Source: a virus. From it: a stretch of 31,457 bases of DNA. This document shows positions 6,810-18,000 of this stretch, one piece after another. Made by a program: the position numbers and the translations under genes. The stretch is taken from positions 1-31,457 of IMG/VR virus record IMGVR_UViG_3300042290_000495. One strand, 5' to 3'. A model generated the notes under the pieces. The model saw only the letters and a program-made list of their open reading frames with translations, searched no databases and had not been told where the DNA came from. Every line of letters begins with the position of its first letter. Position 1 is the first letter of the stretch.

Positions 6810-9800
6810 CAAGAACAATATGGATCATCGTATGTAAAGAATTCAGTTCCTGTTGGAGAAAATGTCTGACCAGAGTATATATAACACTCACCAGCAACTC
6901 TTAATGATGAAGGATACCCAACACCTTCAATATAATATGGTGCTCCTGCTGAACATCCATAGAATTGTGCATATTCAGGTCCTACTGGAGTAGGAGTTGG
7001 AGTCGGCGTAGGTGTTGGTGTAGGTGTTGGAGTTGGTGTTGGAGTTGGTGTTGGAGTCGGTGTTGGAGGAGGAGGTGGGATACAAACAACTTTATTTGTT
7101 ATTTGTCCAGTATTAACATAGTATTTCCAAGTTCCATCCCTATAAGTTCCAGATGATAATGGATCTCCTGTATTTTGAGATGCATATAAATTATCATTTA
7201 TTTCAAGTGATCCACCACTAGTTTTATAAGCTGTTATATCACCGCCAGCAGTAGTACAATAAGCATCATCAGATACTGGGGTTAGATTATACCCAAACCA
7301 ACTAATTGTTGGAGTTGGAGTAGGTGTTGGAGTTGGAGTAGGTGTTGGTGTTGGAGTCGGTGTTGGTGTTGGAGTCGGTGTTGGAGTAGGTACTACCGGA
7401 GTAGGAGTTGGAGTCGGTGTTGGTGTTGGAGTCGGTGTTGGAGTAGGTACTACCGGAGTAGGAGTTGGAGTCGGTGTTGGAGTTGGGGTAGGAGTTGGAG
7501 TAGGTACTACCGGAGTAGGAGTTGGAGTCGGTGTTGGAGTTGGGGTTGGGGTAGGAGTTGGTGTTGGAGTTGGGGTCGGAGTAGGTACTACCGGAGTAGG
7601 TGTTGGAGTTGGAGTAGGAGTTGGAGTCGGTGTTGGAGTCGGTGTTGGAGTTGGGGTAGGAGTTGGTGTTGGTACTATATTAACACAATTAATAAAACTT
7701 CCAGTTACATATTGAATTCTATTTATTGGATTAGTAGAATCTATTGAAGATATTATAATTGAATCAACAGCGTTCGAAGATGAAATTTGATTAGGGTATG
7801 GAATATAAGTTTTACTTTGATCAGCAGATGATGTTACTCCATAAGTAGCAAGTAATATACTTGCAGAATATATTTGTGTTGTTAATTTAACTTCATTGTA
7901 TAGTGGAGTAGCTAAACTAGAAGTAACACCAGCAATATAGAAACCATATAATTGGCCATTAAGTGGAAGTGATGTATAACATATCTCTTCAATATTAATG
8001 TTAATTGTTTGTGGTGTGTTGTAATAGAATGGGCTAATATTTTTCCATTTAGTTAATGAATTATACCATCCAGTTGATGCTGAAATAATAGATCCAGTTG
8101 ATGTATTTGGTGAATATAAGAAAAATGAACTTGAATCAGGAACTACATATCCTTTTCTAACTCGTGAGTCTGAAATTAGAGTATTAGGATCATAACATCT
8201 TGGTGTTCCTACTTCTAATACATAATTTGTTATATTACTATCATCTAATGAATAAAAATACCAATCACTAGTATGATTTAAACTACTAGTAACAATATTA
8301 AATGAACTACTAGATGAATTTGTAACAGTAGAACTACCTGAAGTAGTCATAGTATATATATCAACAACAGCTCCATTAGATGTTTGATAAAAAGTTCTAT
8401 AAGGAGAAGCACTCGATGTAGCATAATATCCATCTAAAGCTTCATATCTACCTTCAATATCAAAAAATACTTTTTTACCTATTGTTAATCCATTACTAGC
8501 AGTGTTATTAAAGAATAAACTAACATTATTTGGAGTATTTTCTATTTTTAATTCATGGGTAAAATCCCCATTTAAATTACCTAAACCACTTCCAGTTAAT
8601 ACTGATGAATAATTATATTTACTTCCAGTTACTAAATTTTTAATTTTATTCCAATGAGGCAATGCTTTATTATTAGCATCTAATAAACTAACACAACTAA
8701 AAGATGAACTAGCATCTAAAGTAATACTAACAGTTCCTGGATTTGATACCAATTCAGCACATTCTGTTAATGTTAATGTTTCTGTTTTTTCCTCACTATA
8801 GTATATAGGATTACCTTCACCACAATATGGAACTGGTTTACCTGAAGTATATGGGAGTAATAATAATTTATTAGTTGCTTGGACTAATGTAGGAGAATCA
8901 GCTTGCAATGAAACTTGAGCACCTAATTGGAGTGGATTTTCTTTAGCTAACCCTCCAGTGATAGATGACACATTTTTACTTGTTATAACTCCACCAGATT
9001 GTTGATAATGATATACACCATCACTATAATATCCATTATTATTAGTTAATAAATCAACAGTTCTAGATAACGCACTGCTAGTTTCAATGTATGGAGTTGT
9101 AGTATAATGATGGAGGAATGAAACACATCCACTTTCATTATAATCTTTAAAATCATTCCATTTAAATAAAGCAACAAATAAAGCAATTATTCCTATAGCA
9201 ATTAATATAGGTCCTAAAACAGCACCTAAAGCAGCAGCAGCAGCTAATGTAAATACACCGGGACAAGCAGCTGCAGTACCCGTTACTGCAAATACACTTA
9301 AAATAGAACCTGCAAATGCTCCTGCTATTATTGGTATGCCGGCAGCTATAGCTAATGATGTTTGACCCCCTAATTTGGTAGTAGTATCAAATCCATTAAC
9401 AAATCCTTCAGCTAATTTAACAGTTGCGTGTGTTTCTCCAGTTACTGGATAATATTGTTGTTGAGTAGGTAGGTATTTTTTAAAATAATTGTTATTTGAG
9501 GAATTAGCACTAGAGGCGTTATACCCCATATAATATTTATATTTTAATGGTTGGATTAGTGTTGATGCAGTAATTACTTCTTTTACTTTCCCTATATCGG
9601 TCATCAATACATTAACACAAGCATCTGTACTATCAGTACCACTATTTGACCATTTTTGAGGACCATAAGTATACTCTTTTATTTCCGGATTTTTACCTGT
9701 TATACTACCCCACAATGATTGGTATACAGTTGTACGTTTCTTAATACCATATTCTCTATTAAATTCTCCTCCTATTTTATATACTTTAGTTCCATAACCA

Positions 9801-10450
9801 TAATAATAAGGATAAGCAGGATGACTAAAACTAGCATTAGACCATACTTTAGTATCAGTAGTCCATGAAGTTATAGGAGTATCAGAATATAAATAGGTGG
9901 TTAATTTTGAAGAATTAATAGAATCATAAGGAGAATAAACATGAACTCCAGTTAAATAACTATACAGAGGATTAGAACATTGATAATCACAAGTTATAGT
10001 ACTACCAGCAGCACTAGCTCGTGAACCTGAAGTTCCTACACTAGCGTGGATTTGTAAGTAACTTGATTTTTTTGTTTGATCTCCATTTACTATAACATAT
10101 ATTTTCTTAGTTGACCCATTAGTTAATTTAACATCATAACCACCAATTGGAGAACCATCTGAAAATGGTACAAATAAATCAGATAAACTAGTACCAACAG
10201 CAATTGGAGATTTATTAGTAGTAGAAAAAGAAATTGCAGCTAAATCAGCTGATCCACTATATGTAACATCAAATTCAATATAACCATAATCTGTTGTTGT
10301 TAGATTAAGAGTTTTAGATATATTACCATACGATTTCCCAATATAATTTTTAATTAAATCAGCATTACCTCTAGGCATGTATGATGGTAAACTTCCAGTA
10401 AAATTAGAAGATGTAGGAAATGAAAATAATGTTGTGTTACTTAAAGGCAT
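6806..10450 (-). CDS. Giant adhesin-like tail protein with Pro-Thr repeat linkers and internal hydrophobic segment
   Basis: A 1214-residue protein rich in Ser, Thr, Asn and Tyr, probably a receptor-binding or adhesin fibre. Residues 1-360 look like β-rich globular sequence. Residues about 362-432 are an Ala/Gly/Ile-rich hydrophobic stretch (ending [10 protein letters not shown]) with room for two to three membrane-type helices. Residues 433-925 are again β-rich with many Ser/Thr. A (PT)n array fills about 926-1046, interrupted four times by VVP, followed by a Cys-containing module (about 1047-1122), a second PT array (about 1124-1156) and a terminal Cys module (CSAG...YY...CSC). It is the last of three PT-repeat genes in a row. 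The protein family is not recognised, and the adhesin role rests on composition, repeats and position after the baseplate genes. Confidence 0.8.
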   Translation of the reverse strand: MPLSNTTLFSFPTSSNFTGSLPSYMPRGNADLIKNYIGKSYGNISKTLNLTTTDYGYIEFDVTYSGSADLAAISFSTTNKSPIAVGTSLSDLFVPFSDGSPIGGYDVKLTNGSTKKIYVIVNGDQTKKSSYLQIHASVGTSGSRASAAGSTITCDYQCSNPLYSYLTGVHVYSPYDSINSSKLTTYLYSDTPITSWTTDTKVWSNASFSHPAYPYYYGYGTKVYKIGGEFNREYGIKKRTTVYQSLWGSITGKNPEIKEYTYGPQKWSNSGTDSTDACVNVLMTDIGKVKEVITASTLIQPLKYKYYMGYNASSANSSNNNYFKKYLPTQQQYYPVTGETHATVKLAEGFVNGFDTTTKLGGQTSLAIAAGIPIIAGAFAGSILSVFAVTGTAAACPGVFTLAAAAALGAVLGPILIAIGIIALFVALFKWNDFKDYNESGCVSFLHHYTTTPYIETSSALSRTVDLLTNNNGYYSDGVYHYQQSGGVITSKNVSSITGGLAKENPLQLGAQVSLQADSPTLVQATNKLLLLPYTSGKPVPYCGEGNPIYYSEEKTETLTLTECAELVSNPGTVSITLDASSSFSCVSLLDANNKALPHWNKIKNLVTGSKYNYSSVLTGSGLGNLNGDFTHELKIENTPNNVSLFFNNTASNGLTIGKKVFFDIEGRYEALDGYYATSSASPYRTFYQTSNGAVVDIYTMTTSGSSTVTNSSSSSFNIVTSSLNHTSDWYFYSLDDSNITNYVLEVGTPRCYDPNTLISDSRVRKGYVVPDSSSFFLYSPNTSTGSIISASTGWYNSLTKWKNISPFYYNTPQTININIEEICYTSLPLNGQLYGFYIAGVTSSLATPLYNEVKLTTQIYSASILLATYGVTSSADQSKTYIPYPNQISSSNAVDSIIISSIDSTNPINRIQYVTGSFINCVNIVPTPTPTPTPTPTPTPTPTPTPTPTPTPVVPTPTPTPTPTPTPTPTPTPTPTPTPVVPTPTPTPTPTPTPTPTPVVPTPTPTPTPTPTPTPTPVVPTPTPTPTPTPTPTPTPTPTPTPTPTPTISWFGYNLTPVSDDAYCTTAGGDITAYKTSGGSLEINDNLYASQNTGDPLSSGTYRDGTWKYYVNTGQITNKVVCIPPPPPTPTPTPTPTPTPTPTPTPTPTPTPTPVGPEYAQFYGCSAGAPYYIEGVGYPSSLRVAGECYIYSGQTFSPTGTEFFTYDDPYCSC
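6982..7077 (-). repeat. Pro-Thr coding tandem repeat (distal array of the 1214-residue protein)
   Basis: About 96 nt of alternating Pro and Thr codons, a 6-nt unit of the form CCN ACN on the minus strand. It starts with a run of six Pro codons before the PT pairs. It joins the two Cys-containing modules at the C-terminus of the protein. Third codon positions vary from unit to unit. Confidence 0.9.
7312..7673 (-). repeat. Pro-Thr coding tandem repeat with 57-bp higher-order units
   Basis: About 360 nt coding for (PT)n. The PT run is broken four times by PVVP, at plus-strand GGTACTACCGGAGTAGG beginning at 7389, 7446, 7503 and 7584. The spacings are 57, 57 and 81 bp, all whole codons. The blocks following the first three copies are near identical for more than 30 bp, which shows recent block duplication on top of the basic 6-nt repeat. 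Confidence 0.9.
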
Positions 10451-10481
10451 ATCGTTTATAAATATTCATTTATACTAAACA

Positions 10482-12002
10482 TTAACAATAAATTGATCCG
10501 CTATTACAAGTTCCGTAAAGACTTGACGAACCATTAGTTAAACTATATATTTGATTACTTATAGTAGTTCCACTAACTGGGAGTATTTTATAATAACCAT
10601 TATCTACTGATGAACTTAAAGCCGCATCTTTATACCATGTAGCATTAAATCCACTACCTGTATAAATTGAAGTATTAAAGTATACTGATGCTGTTGTTAA
10701 ACATGTTGAGCATATACTATTTTGTGGTGTTGATCCTGTATAATAACAGAATGTTAATGTTGTTGTATTAGGTTTTTTAACAGCAGCATATATAATTTCA
10801 TTGTTATTTAAGAATTGATGAGAGTATGTACTACCTGTTGTGATAAATTGACTGTTTTCTGCGTTAGATCCAAATAAAGTCCATCCTAATAAATTACTTC
10901 CACTAGTAGCACTTGCCGTTACTGGGTATAAACTATTATAAGATTGGGTTACACTAAATGAACTAGTTGTTTGTCCTACTGATCCAGTTATATATCCTGT
11001 ACCAGCATTGTCTACTGATAATAATACGAATTGAACAGCTATATTACAATCAATTTGTGGAGAAGCTACTACAACACCTCTAGAATCTCTAACTTTAGGA
11101 AGTATAGATCCGCTTACACCTGTAAAGATATAAGTTGTACTAGAAGTAGCCGCAGTATATGTTACACCATCATTTATACTATATTCATAATTTGGAACAC
11201 CACCAGAAGCAAATAAACTAGCTGTAGAATTAATACAATCTGCAGATGCGCTTAATGTAAACTCTGGTATTGGAGTTGGTGTAGGTGTCGGTGTTGGAGT
11301 TGGTGTTGGTGTAGGTGTTGGAGTTGGTTCTATTGGAGCAGGTGTAGGTGTAGGTGTTGGGGTTGGTTCTATTGGAGCAGGTGTTGGTGTAGGTGTTGGA
11401 GTTGGTGTTGGTGTAGGTGTAGGTGTTGGGGTTGGTTCTATTGGAGCAGGTGTTGGAGTTGGTATTGGAGTTGGGGTAGGAGTAGGTGTTGGAGTTGGTG
11501 TTGGGACTACTGGAGTAGGTGTAGGTGTAGGAGTTGGTGTAGGAGTTGGTGTTGGAGTTACTGGTGATGGAGTAGGAGTAGGTGCTACTGGAGCAGGAGT
11601 TGGAGTAGGAGTAGGTGTTGGAGTTGGGGTTGGTACTGTAGGTGTTGGGGTTGGTGTTGGAGCTACTGGGGCGGGAGTTGGGGTAGGAGTCGGTGTTGGT
11701 GTAGGAGTAGGAGTCGGTGTTGGCGTAGGAGTTGGAGTTGGAGTAGGAGTGGGGGCAGGTATTGGGTAAGGTGTACTTACAACTTCATTACAAGTTGGTT
11801 TATTATTTATTACATCAATAGTAGTTAAATTATCACTAGTATATATAGAAAAACCACTAGTTAATTGAGCTGCACTTATGTTAGTTGCTGGTGAAAGATC
11901 AGATTCTTTTAAAGCAATATAAGTCCCAGTCGGATCAATATAGTATATATCGAAGGGACCGGAATTATTATTGACTGTAAGTGTTACTGTAAATCTTTTC
12001 AT
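10482..12002 (-). CDS. Adhesin-like tail protein with a long Pro-Thr linker
   Basis: A 506-residue protein in three parts. Residues 1-76 form a small N-terminal domain ([20 protein letters not shown]) that ends with a Cys and STPYPIPAP. Residues about 77-245 are a (PT)n linker broken by APVAP, APIEP and VVP blocks. Residues about 246-506 are a β-rich, Ser/Thr/Gly-rich region with several Cys residues, ending in CNSGSIYC. The layout suggests a stiff extended stalk holding a distal binding domain away from the baseplate. It has no relative recognised by name. It lies 7 nt after the 450-residue PT protein and 31 nt before the 1214-residue one, so all three are probably co-expressed. Confidence 0.8.
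   Translation of the reverse strand: MKRFTVTLTVNNNSGPFDIYYIDPTGTYIALKESDLSPATNISAAQLTSGFSIYTSDNLTTIDVINNKPTCNEVVSTPYPIPAPTPTPTPTPTPTPTPTPTPTPTPTPTPAPVAPTPTPTPTVPTPTPTPTPTPTPAPVAPTPTPSPVTPTPTPTPTPTPTPTPVVPTPTPTPTPTPTPIPTPTPAPIEPTPTPTPTPTPTPTPTPTPAPIEPTPTPTPTPAPIEPTPTPTPTPTPTPTPTPTPIPEFTLSASADCINSTASLFASGGVPNYEYSINDGVTYTAATSSTTYIFTGVSGSILPKVRDSRGVVVASPQIDCNIAVQFVLLSVDNAGTGYITGSVGQTTSSFSVTQSYNSLYPVTASATSGSNLLGWTLFGSNAENSQFITTGSTYSHQFLNNNEIIYAAVKKPNTTTLTFCYYTGSTPQNSICSTCLTTASVYFNTSIYTGSGFNATWYKDAALSSSVDNGYYKILPVSGTTISNQIYSLTNGSSSLYGTCNSGSIYC
11268..11770 (-). repeat. Pro-Thr coding tandem repeat (506-residue protein)
   Basis: About 500 nt of CCN ACN units. It is interrupted by APIEP blocks (plus-strand GGTTCTATTGGAGCAGG at 11326, 11365 and 11434; spacings 39 and 69 bp, both in frame) and by APVAP and VVP variants. 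It is the longest of the arrays in the window. Confidence 0.9.
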
Positions 12003-12009
12003 TTATGTA

Positions 12010-13362
12010 TTAATAGCATCCATCAGGACAATTATTTATAGTACCGTATATTGGATATAATCCAGTTAAATCATTTGTTGATCCTCCATTTACATAATAA
12101 CAATATCCACCACCAGACCAAACTGTAGCACCACTATCTAAAATTCCATCACCAGCCCAATAATATATAGTATCACCAGCAGCACATCTTGTTAATAATT
12201 GATATGATGGTGGGGTAGGAGTTGGTGTTGGTGTTGGAGTAGGAGTTGGAGTAGGAGTTGGTGTAGGGGTAGGTGTTGGAGTTGGTGTTGGAGTTGGAGT
12301 AGGTGCTACTGGAGCAGGAGTTGGAGTAGGAGTTGGTGTAGGGGTTGGAGTTGGTATAACTGGAGTTGGTGTAGGGGTTGGGGTAGGTGTTGGTGTAGGG
12401 GTTGGTGTTGGAGTTGGGGTAGGGGTCGGTGCAGGTGTTGTTTCAGTAACTGTAACATTAAATCCACAATTACATCTTATTATAATTTCTAATATTCCTT
12501 GATTGCTAGTAAGAGTTTTATTTTCTTCCCCACATGAAGAATCAATTACTATAGCATCAAACGTATAATAAATTGTATAAATTCCAGGATCTGTACTATT
12601 AAATGTTAGAACTCCAGTAGGAGAAATAGTACATAAACTAGCATATGGTCCTGAAACTTCTAAAGATGTTAAATCAACTTGACCTCCCCTCCCATCAATA
12701 GATGTACTTAAATCTACTGTTTTTGTAGCATCAGTATCTAAAAATGAAGCTTGAATAAATTGGGCCAACGGTGGTAAAGGCCACATCAATTGATAATCCT
12801 GATGTGTTATCACAGCAAGACCATGAGAATAAAAAATATTACCAATATAGGTATTAGAATTTTTATAATCAATTAAGTTACCTATACCGTCATCTTTAAC
12901 ATAATAAACAGAAGATGATAATTCAAATGCATATGGTAATACTTGTTGGCCGTATAAATCTTGATTTATAGCTAATATACGAATACCTTCCATAGCACCT
13001 GTAGGAAGAGTTCTAATTAGTCCTGGGTTATCGTTATAGTTAAAATAAGATCCAGTTGATCGGTTTTGAGAAGCCCCATCATAATATAATGACGATACTA
13101 GAGAACTAGTATTTAAATTTTGATTACTAGATGAGTAATTTTGGTAGAATAAATGATTTATCTGTGAATAGATTAGTCTTTCATATTGGCCTTCTGTAGT
13201 TGGATCACGTTTAGTTGAAAAGGAACCAGTTACGTTGGTTCCTTTGTATAACTTAATATACTGATCTTTAGGGTAGGGACAATATTCAAAAACCCAATTT
13301 TTATTGGCTACATATGGAACGGAAATTACATCCGATCTCTTCAATCTTTTAAATGAAGCCAT
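12010..13362 (-). CDS. Virion structural / adhesin-like protein with Pro-Thr linker and Cys-rich end module
   Basis: A 450-residue protein. Residues 1-200 look like a virion-attachment domain (opening [20 protein letters not shown], ending in a [18 protein letters not shown] segment) and contain no repeats. Residues about 200-305 resemble a β-sandwich, with Cys residues near the end (CSC-like pattern in [12 protein letters not shown]). Residues about 308-385 are (PT)n, and 386-450 form a Cys-containing cap that begins [16 protein letters not shown] and ends CPDGCY. The cap resembles the last module of the 1214-residue protein. As the first of the three PT proteins and the one with the best virion-type N-terminus, it may connect the fibre to the baseplate. 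That role is inferred. Confidence 0.8.
   Translation of the reverse strand: MASFKRLKRSDVISVPYVANKNWVFEYCPYPKDQYIKLYKGTNVTGSFSTKRDPTTEGQYERLIYSQINHLFYQNYSSSNQNLNTSSLVSSLYYDGASQNRSTGSYFNYNDNPGLIRTLPTGAMEGIRILAINQDLYGQQVLPYAFELSSSVYYVKDDGIGNLIDYKNSNTYIGNIFYSHGLAVITHQDYQLMWPLPPLAQFIQASFLDTDATKTVDLSTSIDGRGGQVDLTSLEVSGPYASLCTISPTGVLTFNSTDPGIYTIYYTFDAIVIDSSCGEENKTLTSNQGILEIIIRCNCGFNVTVTETTPAPTPTPTPTPTPTPTPTPTPTPTPVIPTPTPTPTPTPTPAPVAPTPTPTPTPTPTPTPTPTPTPTPTPTPTPTPPSYQLLTRCAAGDTIYYWAGDGILDSGATVWSGGGYCYYVNGGSTNDLTGLYPIYGTINNCPDGCY
12205..12437 (-). repeat. Pro-Thr coding tandem repeat (450-residue protein)
   Basis: About 230 nt of CCN ACN units, interrupted once by PVIP and once by APVAP. It separates the β-rich body from the Cys-containing C-terminal cap. 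Confidence 0.9.
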
Positions 13363-13375
13363 TTATAATAGTTTT

Positions 13376-14377
13376 TTAATAGTCTAATTTAACTCTAATT
13401 AATGCTTCTTTAGTAAAGTCTTTAATTAAAGGACGAGATAATTTAGCAACAGCTAATAATTCATTATTATCATTATACATACCTACAGTAGTCATATAAG
13501 TCTGTGGGTTGTCAATTAATGTATCATATAATAAACTACCACTGTCATTTATAACTGATGGGTTTGTTGTATAATTAAATTCGTTATTTTTAACTCTAGT
13601 AAAGAAATAACGTGATGACACGGTTTCTTGTGATTGTAATGTAAATGATTTAGCAGCCGAACCACTAATAGCCTTATACATGCTTATTAGATTTGGATTA
13701 CTTGAAGTACCATTACCTGTATTTACACTTAGACCTATACCTCCTGAGCCTGAATTTAAAGATAGTGCTTTTGGATTTAATAAAATAACACCTAAATCAG
13801 GAAATAATAAACCATAACTACCAGAAACACCAGCTAATGATGCAGCCGCAGTACCTGTACTGCCTGAAATTAAGGTATAATAACGATTAGATCCAATAAA
13901 ATTAGTAACAGATCCATTTGTTATACTATCATCAGTTAGACTAAGCATTGTTCTGCCGTAATCCGAACCAGATAATTGTAAAGTTAATGAACCCGGCTTA
14001 ATTGATTCTTTAAAACGAGAACGAGCAATATTTAAAGCAAAGAAATGTTCTGATGTAATTCCGTTAAAAGTAAATGCAGAATTTTCATCATTGTAAATCA
14101 AACTTCTATATTGACCATAAGTAATACGAGTTGGAGTAATATCAGCTACTGATGAATTTATATCTGATGAACCACTTCCGCTAACATGTCCATATTGAAT
14201 AGCAAATTGGAGAGATGAAGTAGTTGATGTATCATATACATTTAAGTAATATAAACTTGTAACTAAACTAGATGTAAAAAATGTAGTCAAACTAGCAGTA
14301 TCTGCTGTCCACATCCCTCTTACTACTGTTTCTGAACTTATTACTGAATCATCAGTATTATATCTAACAAATGACAT
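13376..14377 (-). CDS. Tail/fibre structural protein
   Basis: A 333-residue protein rich in Ser, Thr and Gly without PT repeats. The N-terminal 240 residues include a conserved-looking block (ITYGQYRSLIYNDENSAF, HFFALNIARSRFKESIKPG, SLTLQLSG) of the kind seen in structural proteins of large environmental myoviruses. The final ~90 residues are a separate module (FTRVKNNEFNYTTNPSV, MTTVGMYNDNNELLAVAKL) that recurs as the stand-alone 104-residue protein at 6479-6793. It lies 1 nt after the 220-residue fibre-type gene and 13 nt before the first PT adhesin, so it probably forms part of the baseplate-fibre junction. The exact role is unknown. Confidence 0.75.
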   Translation of the reverse strand: MSFVRYNTDDSVISSETVVRGMWTADTASLTTFFTSSLVTSLYYLNVYDTSTTSSLQFAIQYGHVSGSGSSDINSSVADITPTRITYGQYRSLIYNDENSAFTFNGITSEHFFALNIARSRFKESIKPGSLTLQLSGSDYGRTMLSLTDDSITNGSVTNFIGSNRYYTLISGSTGTAAASLAGVSGSYGLLFPDLGVILLNPKALSLNSGSGGIGLSVNTGNGTSSNPNLISMYKAISGSAAKSFTLQSQETVSSRYFFTRVKNNEFNYTTNPSVINDSGSLLYDTLIDNPQTYMTTVGMYNDNNELLAVAKLSRPLIKDFTKEALIRVKLDY

Positions 14378-14378
14378 A

Positions 14379-15041
14379 TTATATGTTGTTTACTTTAATT
14401 ATGTTTACTGGGATTGTAATTCTAGCACCAGAATCTCTACCAATTACAGTTATTGTAGTTGATAATTGAGTAGCTGAAGTACCAAATAAGGTATTAACTG
14501 TAGTACCGGTTAATGTAAATGAAGTTCCAAGAACTGATTTACTTAATTTAGTACCAGTAGTTGTATTAGCATCTGTTGTAGGAGTAGTAGTTGTAACTCC
14601 AACTCCACTAAAATCAGATAATAATCTAATATCTGAAATTGTTGCTGTGTATCCGTTAGCTTCAAATGTTGAAGTAGCTCCTAAATAATTTAATGTTTGA
14701 GGAGTAATTGTTAATGAAGCACCTTGACGTAATGATATTGTGTTGTAACCTAATGAAATAACAGGTAATTTTGAAGTACCACGAGGTAAAGTAACCAATT
14801 TATAACGCATGATTTGCGCCTCATCAGGAAATGCTTCTAACATAGGCATAGCTTCAATAGCTTCACCATAAAATGCTGATCCAGACGGGTGAGTAGGATT
14901 GTATAGAGTATAATCGATTTCATCATCAGCTAATGAAAATTGGGTAATTTGGAAAGAACCGTCATTTCTAGCTAGTAACTCACGTCCCTTTTTAGTTAAT
15001 ATAGCATCTACGGTTACGGTAGTGTTATTTAAAATTGCCAT
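14379..15041 (-). CDS. Tail-fibre/baseplate-associated structural protein
   Basis: A 220-residue protein. The N-terminal ~80 residues (TVTVDAILTKKGRELLAR, FQITQFSLADDEIDYTLYNP) match a family common in large myoviruses, where it heads tail-fibre or tail-associated proteins. The remainder is β-rich and Thr-rich, ending in a probable Ig-like strand pattern (TITVIGRDSGARITIPVNIIKV). This gene follows a 50-nt AT-only gap, the longest inside the structural cassette. That gap holds TATATATATTTATA, a candidate late promoter element (see the findings). It probably belongs to the distal tail or fibre attachment site. Confidence 0.8.
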   Translation of the reverse strand: MAILNNTTVTVDAILTKKGRELLARNDGSFQITQFSLADDEIDYTLYNPTHPSGSAFYGEAIEAMPMLEAFPDEAQIMRYKLVTLPRGTSKLPVISLGYNTISLRQGASLTITPQTLNYLGATSTFEANGYTATISDIRLLSDFSGVGVTTTTPTTDANTTTGTKLSKSVLGTSFTLTGTTVNTLFGTSATQLSTTITVIGRDSGARITIPVNIIKVNNI

Positions 15042-15060
15042 AGTTTATCTGTTATTTTCG

Positions 15061-15070
15061 TATAAATATA
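15061..15070 (-). promoter_or_regulatory. Candidate late promoter element (ATATTTATA)
   Basis: In the 50-nt gap before the 220-residue structural gene the minus strand reads TATATTTATACG, about 20-29 nt before the ATG. The same ATATTTATA core lies upstream of several other structural genes. No TTG lies at a matching -33 distance and the TTTCC box is absent, so this would be a different promoter class from the early-type ones, possibly read with the phage sigma factor. It could also simply be AT-rich leader sequence. Confidence 0.35.
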
Positions 15071-15091
15071 TATATTTTATAATTTTTTTAA

Positions 15092-18000
15092 TTAAAATGT
15101 ACCCCCACCATTAGTTGTTCCTAAATCAATTAATTTTTGTTTTACTTCTTTAGTTATAACATCTATATTAGCTAATACACTAGGATGAAGATTATTAGGA
15201 ATAATAAATCCTAAAGATGTATCTCCTGGTTTTTTGTCAAATGTTAATATTAAATTAGTTTCATCATTTACTTTACTTAATATTAAAAATTTAGTTATAT
15301 CAGTTTCATTGTATGCTGGTTTATTCAAATTGCTAGGTAATTCTGATGATAGGGTTAGGTTGAGTTTCTTTGATGTTGAATCCGTAAAAACATTTGATAT
15401 AGTAGATTCAAAATATCCTCCATTATAGTATATAAGTATAACATCTCCAAATTTTGGGCTAAAATTATACTCAACTTCACCATAAGTATTATATAAATTA
15501 TTTTTAGTTATAGGAGCACTTCCACTAGGCATAAATAAATAATCTTTAAAATAACTTAAAGAACTATTAAATATTAAATTATTATTTAATGAACCCGATA
15601 TAAATGGAGCTGGTGCATTATTAAAAGAAGATGTAGCAAATGGATTATTTCCTACTTGATATTCAGCTAATTCATTGGAGAAAAATCCTCTTTCTGGATT
15701 AGAAGTATAAGGTTTTATAGATGCGGTAAAATTATTAGTATTAAATCCTCCACTTCCTGTTATAAACTCATAACTGATTTTATCACCTACTGCAAATGGA
15801 GTATAATTGGTACTTACATTGAAAATTAAAGTATCTGATAATTTACTAGTAGGTGCATCATACACCTCAGCATTAAAATATTGATATGTTGATTCACACC
15901 CTGGAGATAAATTTGAGGGGTTAAAAATTCCATAATAATCTTCATCAGTCATATATAATGTAATAGGATTAATAAGATCACATCCTGGACTGTTAATATT
16001 TTCAGCTGCTGAAATTAAAACTAGTTGAGTACCTGGGGCTAATACGGTAGGGGATAAAGTTCCATTTGTATTGTAAATCTTAGTTTCTACATCTATAAAC
16101 AAAAAAGTAGGAGAAAAATCTACTTGGAAATATTTGTAATTTGTATATTTAATTGTTGATTTACCTGATGCTATAAATTTTGTTTCAGTAGCTATTGGAT
16201 TTTGGGTCCCACCAACTTTATTAATATTAAATGTAAATGATCCTGAAAGATTAATTGATGGGAATGAAACTTCAACATCAAATTTAGCATTAAATCTTTG
16301 ATTACTAGTTTCTTGAATACTATAAGTTGAGAATGTATTTAAATTATTATTATCTACTTTATAAAAAATATTACCATCATTAAATGTAGTATCAAATGTA
16401 TCTGTAAGGTTTTGAAAAATTTTATGTATTTTATCACCATTAGTAATAGGATATTTTAAAGTACTATCACCATATATAAATCCTCCAGAATTCTTTATTT
16501 TAAATAATTTAGATTTAGTATCTCCAGTATAGTTAAAATATAATTTTGAATCTGAACTACTAGCATACATTATAGGGAAGTATGAATAGCCACTATCGTA
16601 TATAGGTTTAGAACCATCTGTGGATTTTTGGGATTGATTAGTTGTAGTAGAATTTCTAGAGCTATCAAATTGAGATACGGTTAAAGATTCTCCAGCTTTA
16701 AAAATATTTTGTACTTCATTCCAATTTTTATTCTTTTTATTTAATTCTGTTAAATTTCCATTTTCATCAACGAGATATTTTATAAAAACATTATTTCTAA
16801 AAGGGAAATTAAAATATGCATTATTACTAATTTGATAAAATAAACCTAATTTTCTAGTATTATGTTCAATAACAGCCGTCTTACCATAAGAAGAATCCCC
16901 AGGATAAGTACCAGATGCTGAGCTATATGTATTAAGTTTTAAACTTGATGCTTTAGTTCCATCATAACGTGAATTTTGAAATCCTCTTAATGATAAATTA
17001 CTTTCTTGTAATTCAGCATCTGATGTATATTCATTGAACGAACTTGATAAAAAAACATTATTATTTAAAGTAACATAAATTTTTTCAAGTTTTTTCCTTG
17101 AATTAGATAATACACTTGAAGAAACATTGTTTAAAGTTACATTAAAATCAGTATGATTAAATTCATTTATGTTAATTGAATTTGTTGGATGAAGATATGG
17201 GTTAGGATTTGAATTTTCAAATGTATCATTTATATTAATATATGAACCTGTAAATTCACCAGTATAAAATGATGATTTACTACCTGTTACTTTATTATAA
17301 TAGTATGTTTTATCTTCTGTAATGGTTGGTCCACTATATTTAGCATCATATGTTGTTTCTTTTGTTACTTTAGGATGATATACTGGTACTTTATTACGTT
17401 CTAAAACTGGTGATTTAATTGTTATACCTGTTAAAGCATTTGTTCTGGCAGGAACAAAATCTTTTAACATCTTAAATAAACTATTATCAAAATATTTTAC
17501 TAATTCAATAAATCCTTTATAATCTAGACGTTTTGCACTACCAGATATAGCGGAGCTAGCAGAAGTAAAATAGTTCTGTTGGTTTATTAAGTCATCATAT
17601 GATGATGAAGCCATTAATCTAGGATCTCCTATATATTCATCTAGTGAAAATGTAGGATAAGTTACTGCAACTGATGCTGATATTCTAGAATTTAGTTCTG
17701 TTTGAGGGCTAAATGATAAGTCAACAAAATGTAAATCTGTTGATGTAAAATCTGATGAAGATGTAGATGGTTGTTGTAATGATATAAATGGGGATAAAAC
17801 ACTACCAGTTATAGTATTATTTTGGATTGTTATTTTATCGTTATCATATCCTTTTAATTGGTTTTTCTTTGTAGAACCACCAAATTCATTTGGAGAAAAT
17901 ATACTACTAGTAACACCGAATGTAGTTATTAATTCTTGTAAACCAGTTGATGTACCCTTTGTTTTAGATAATAAAGGTATATTATGGTATATTCTTTTAA

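Noticed and set aside
6965-7156. Plus-strand frame rich in Trp, Arg, Cys and Ser
   Set aside because: It is the antisense reading of a Pro-Thr array; its composition is fully explained by the repeat on the other strand.
7312-12437. Tandem arrays as a CRISPR
   Set aside because: The units are 6-nt in-frame Pro-Thr codons with no unique spacers.
15061-15070. TATAAATA on the plus strand as a T4 late promoter
   Set aside because: It would fire against every gene in the window; only the minus-strand reading was kept, as a low-confidence element.
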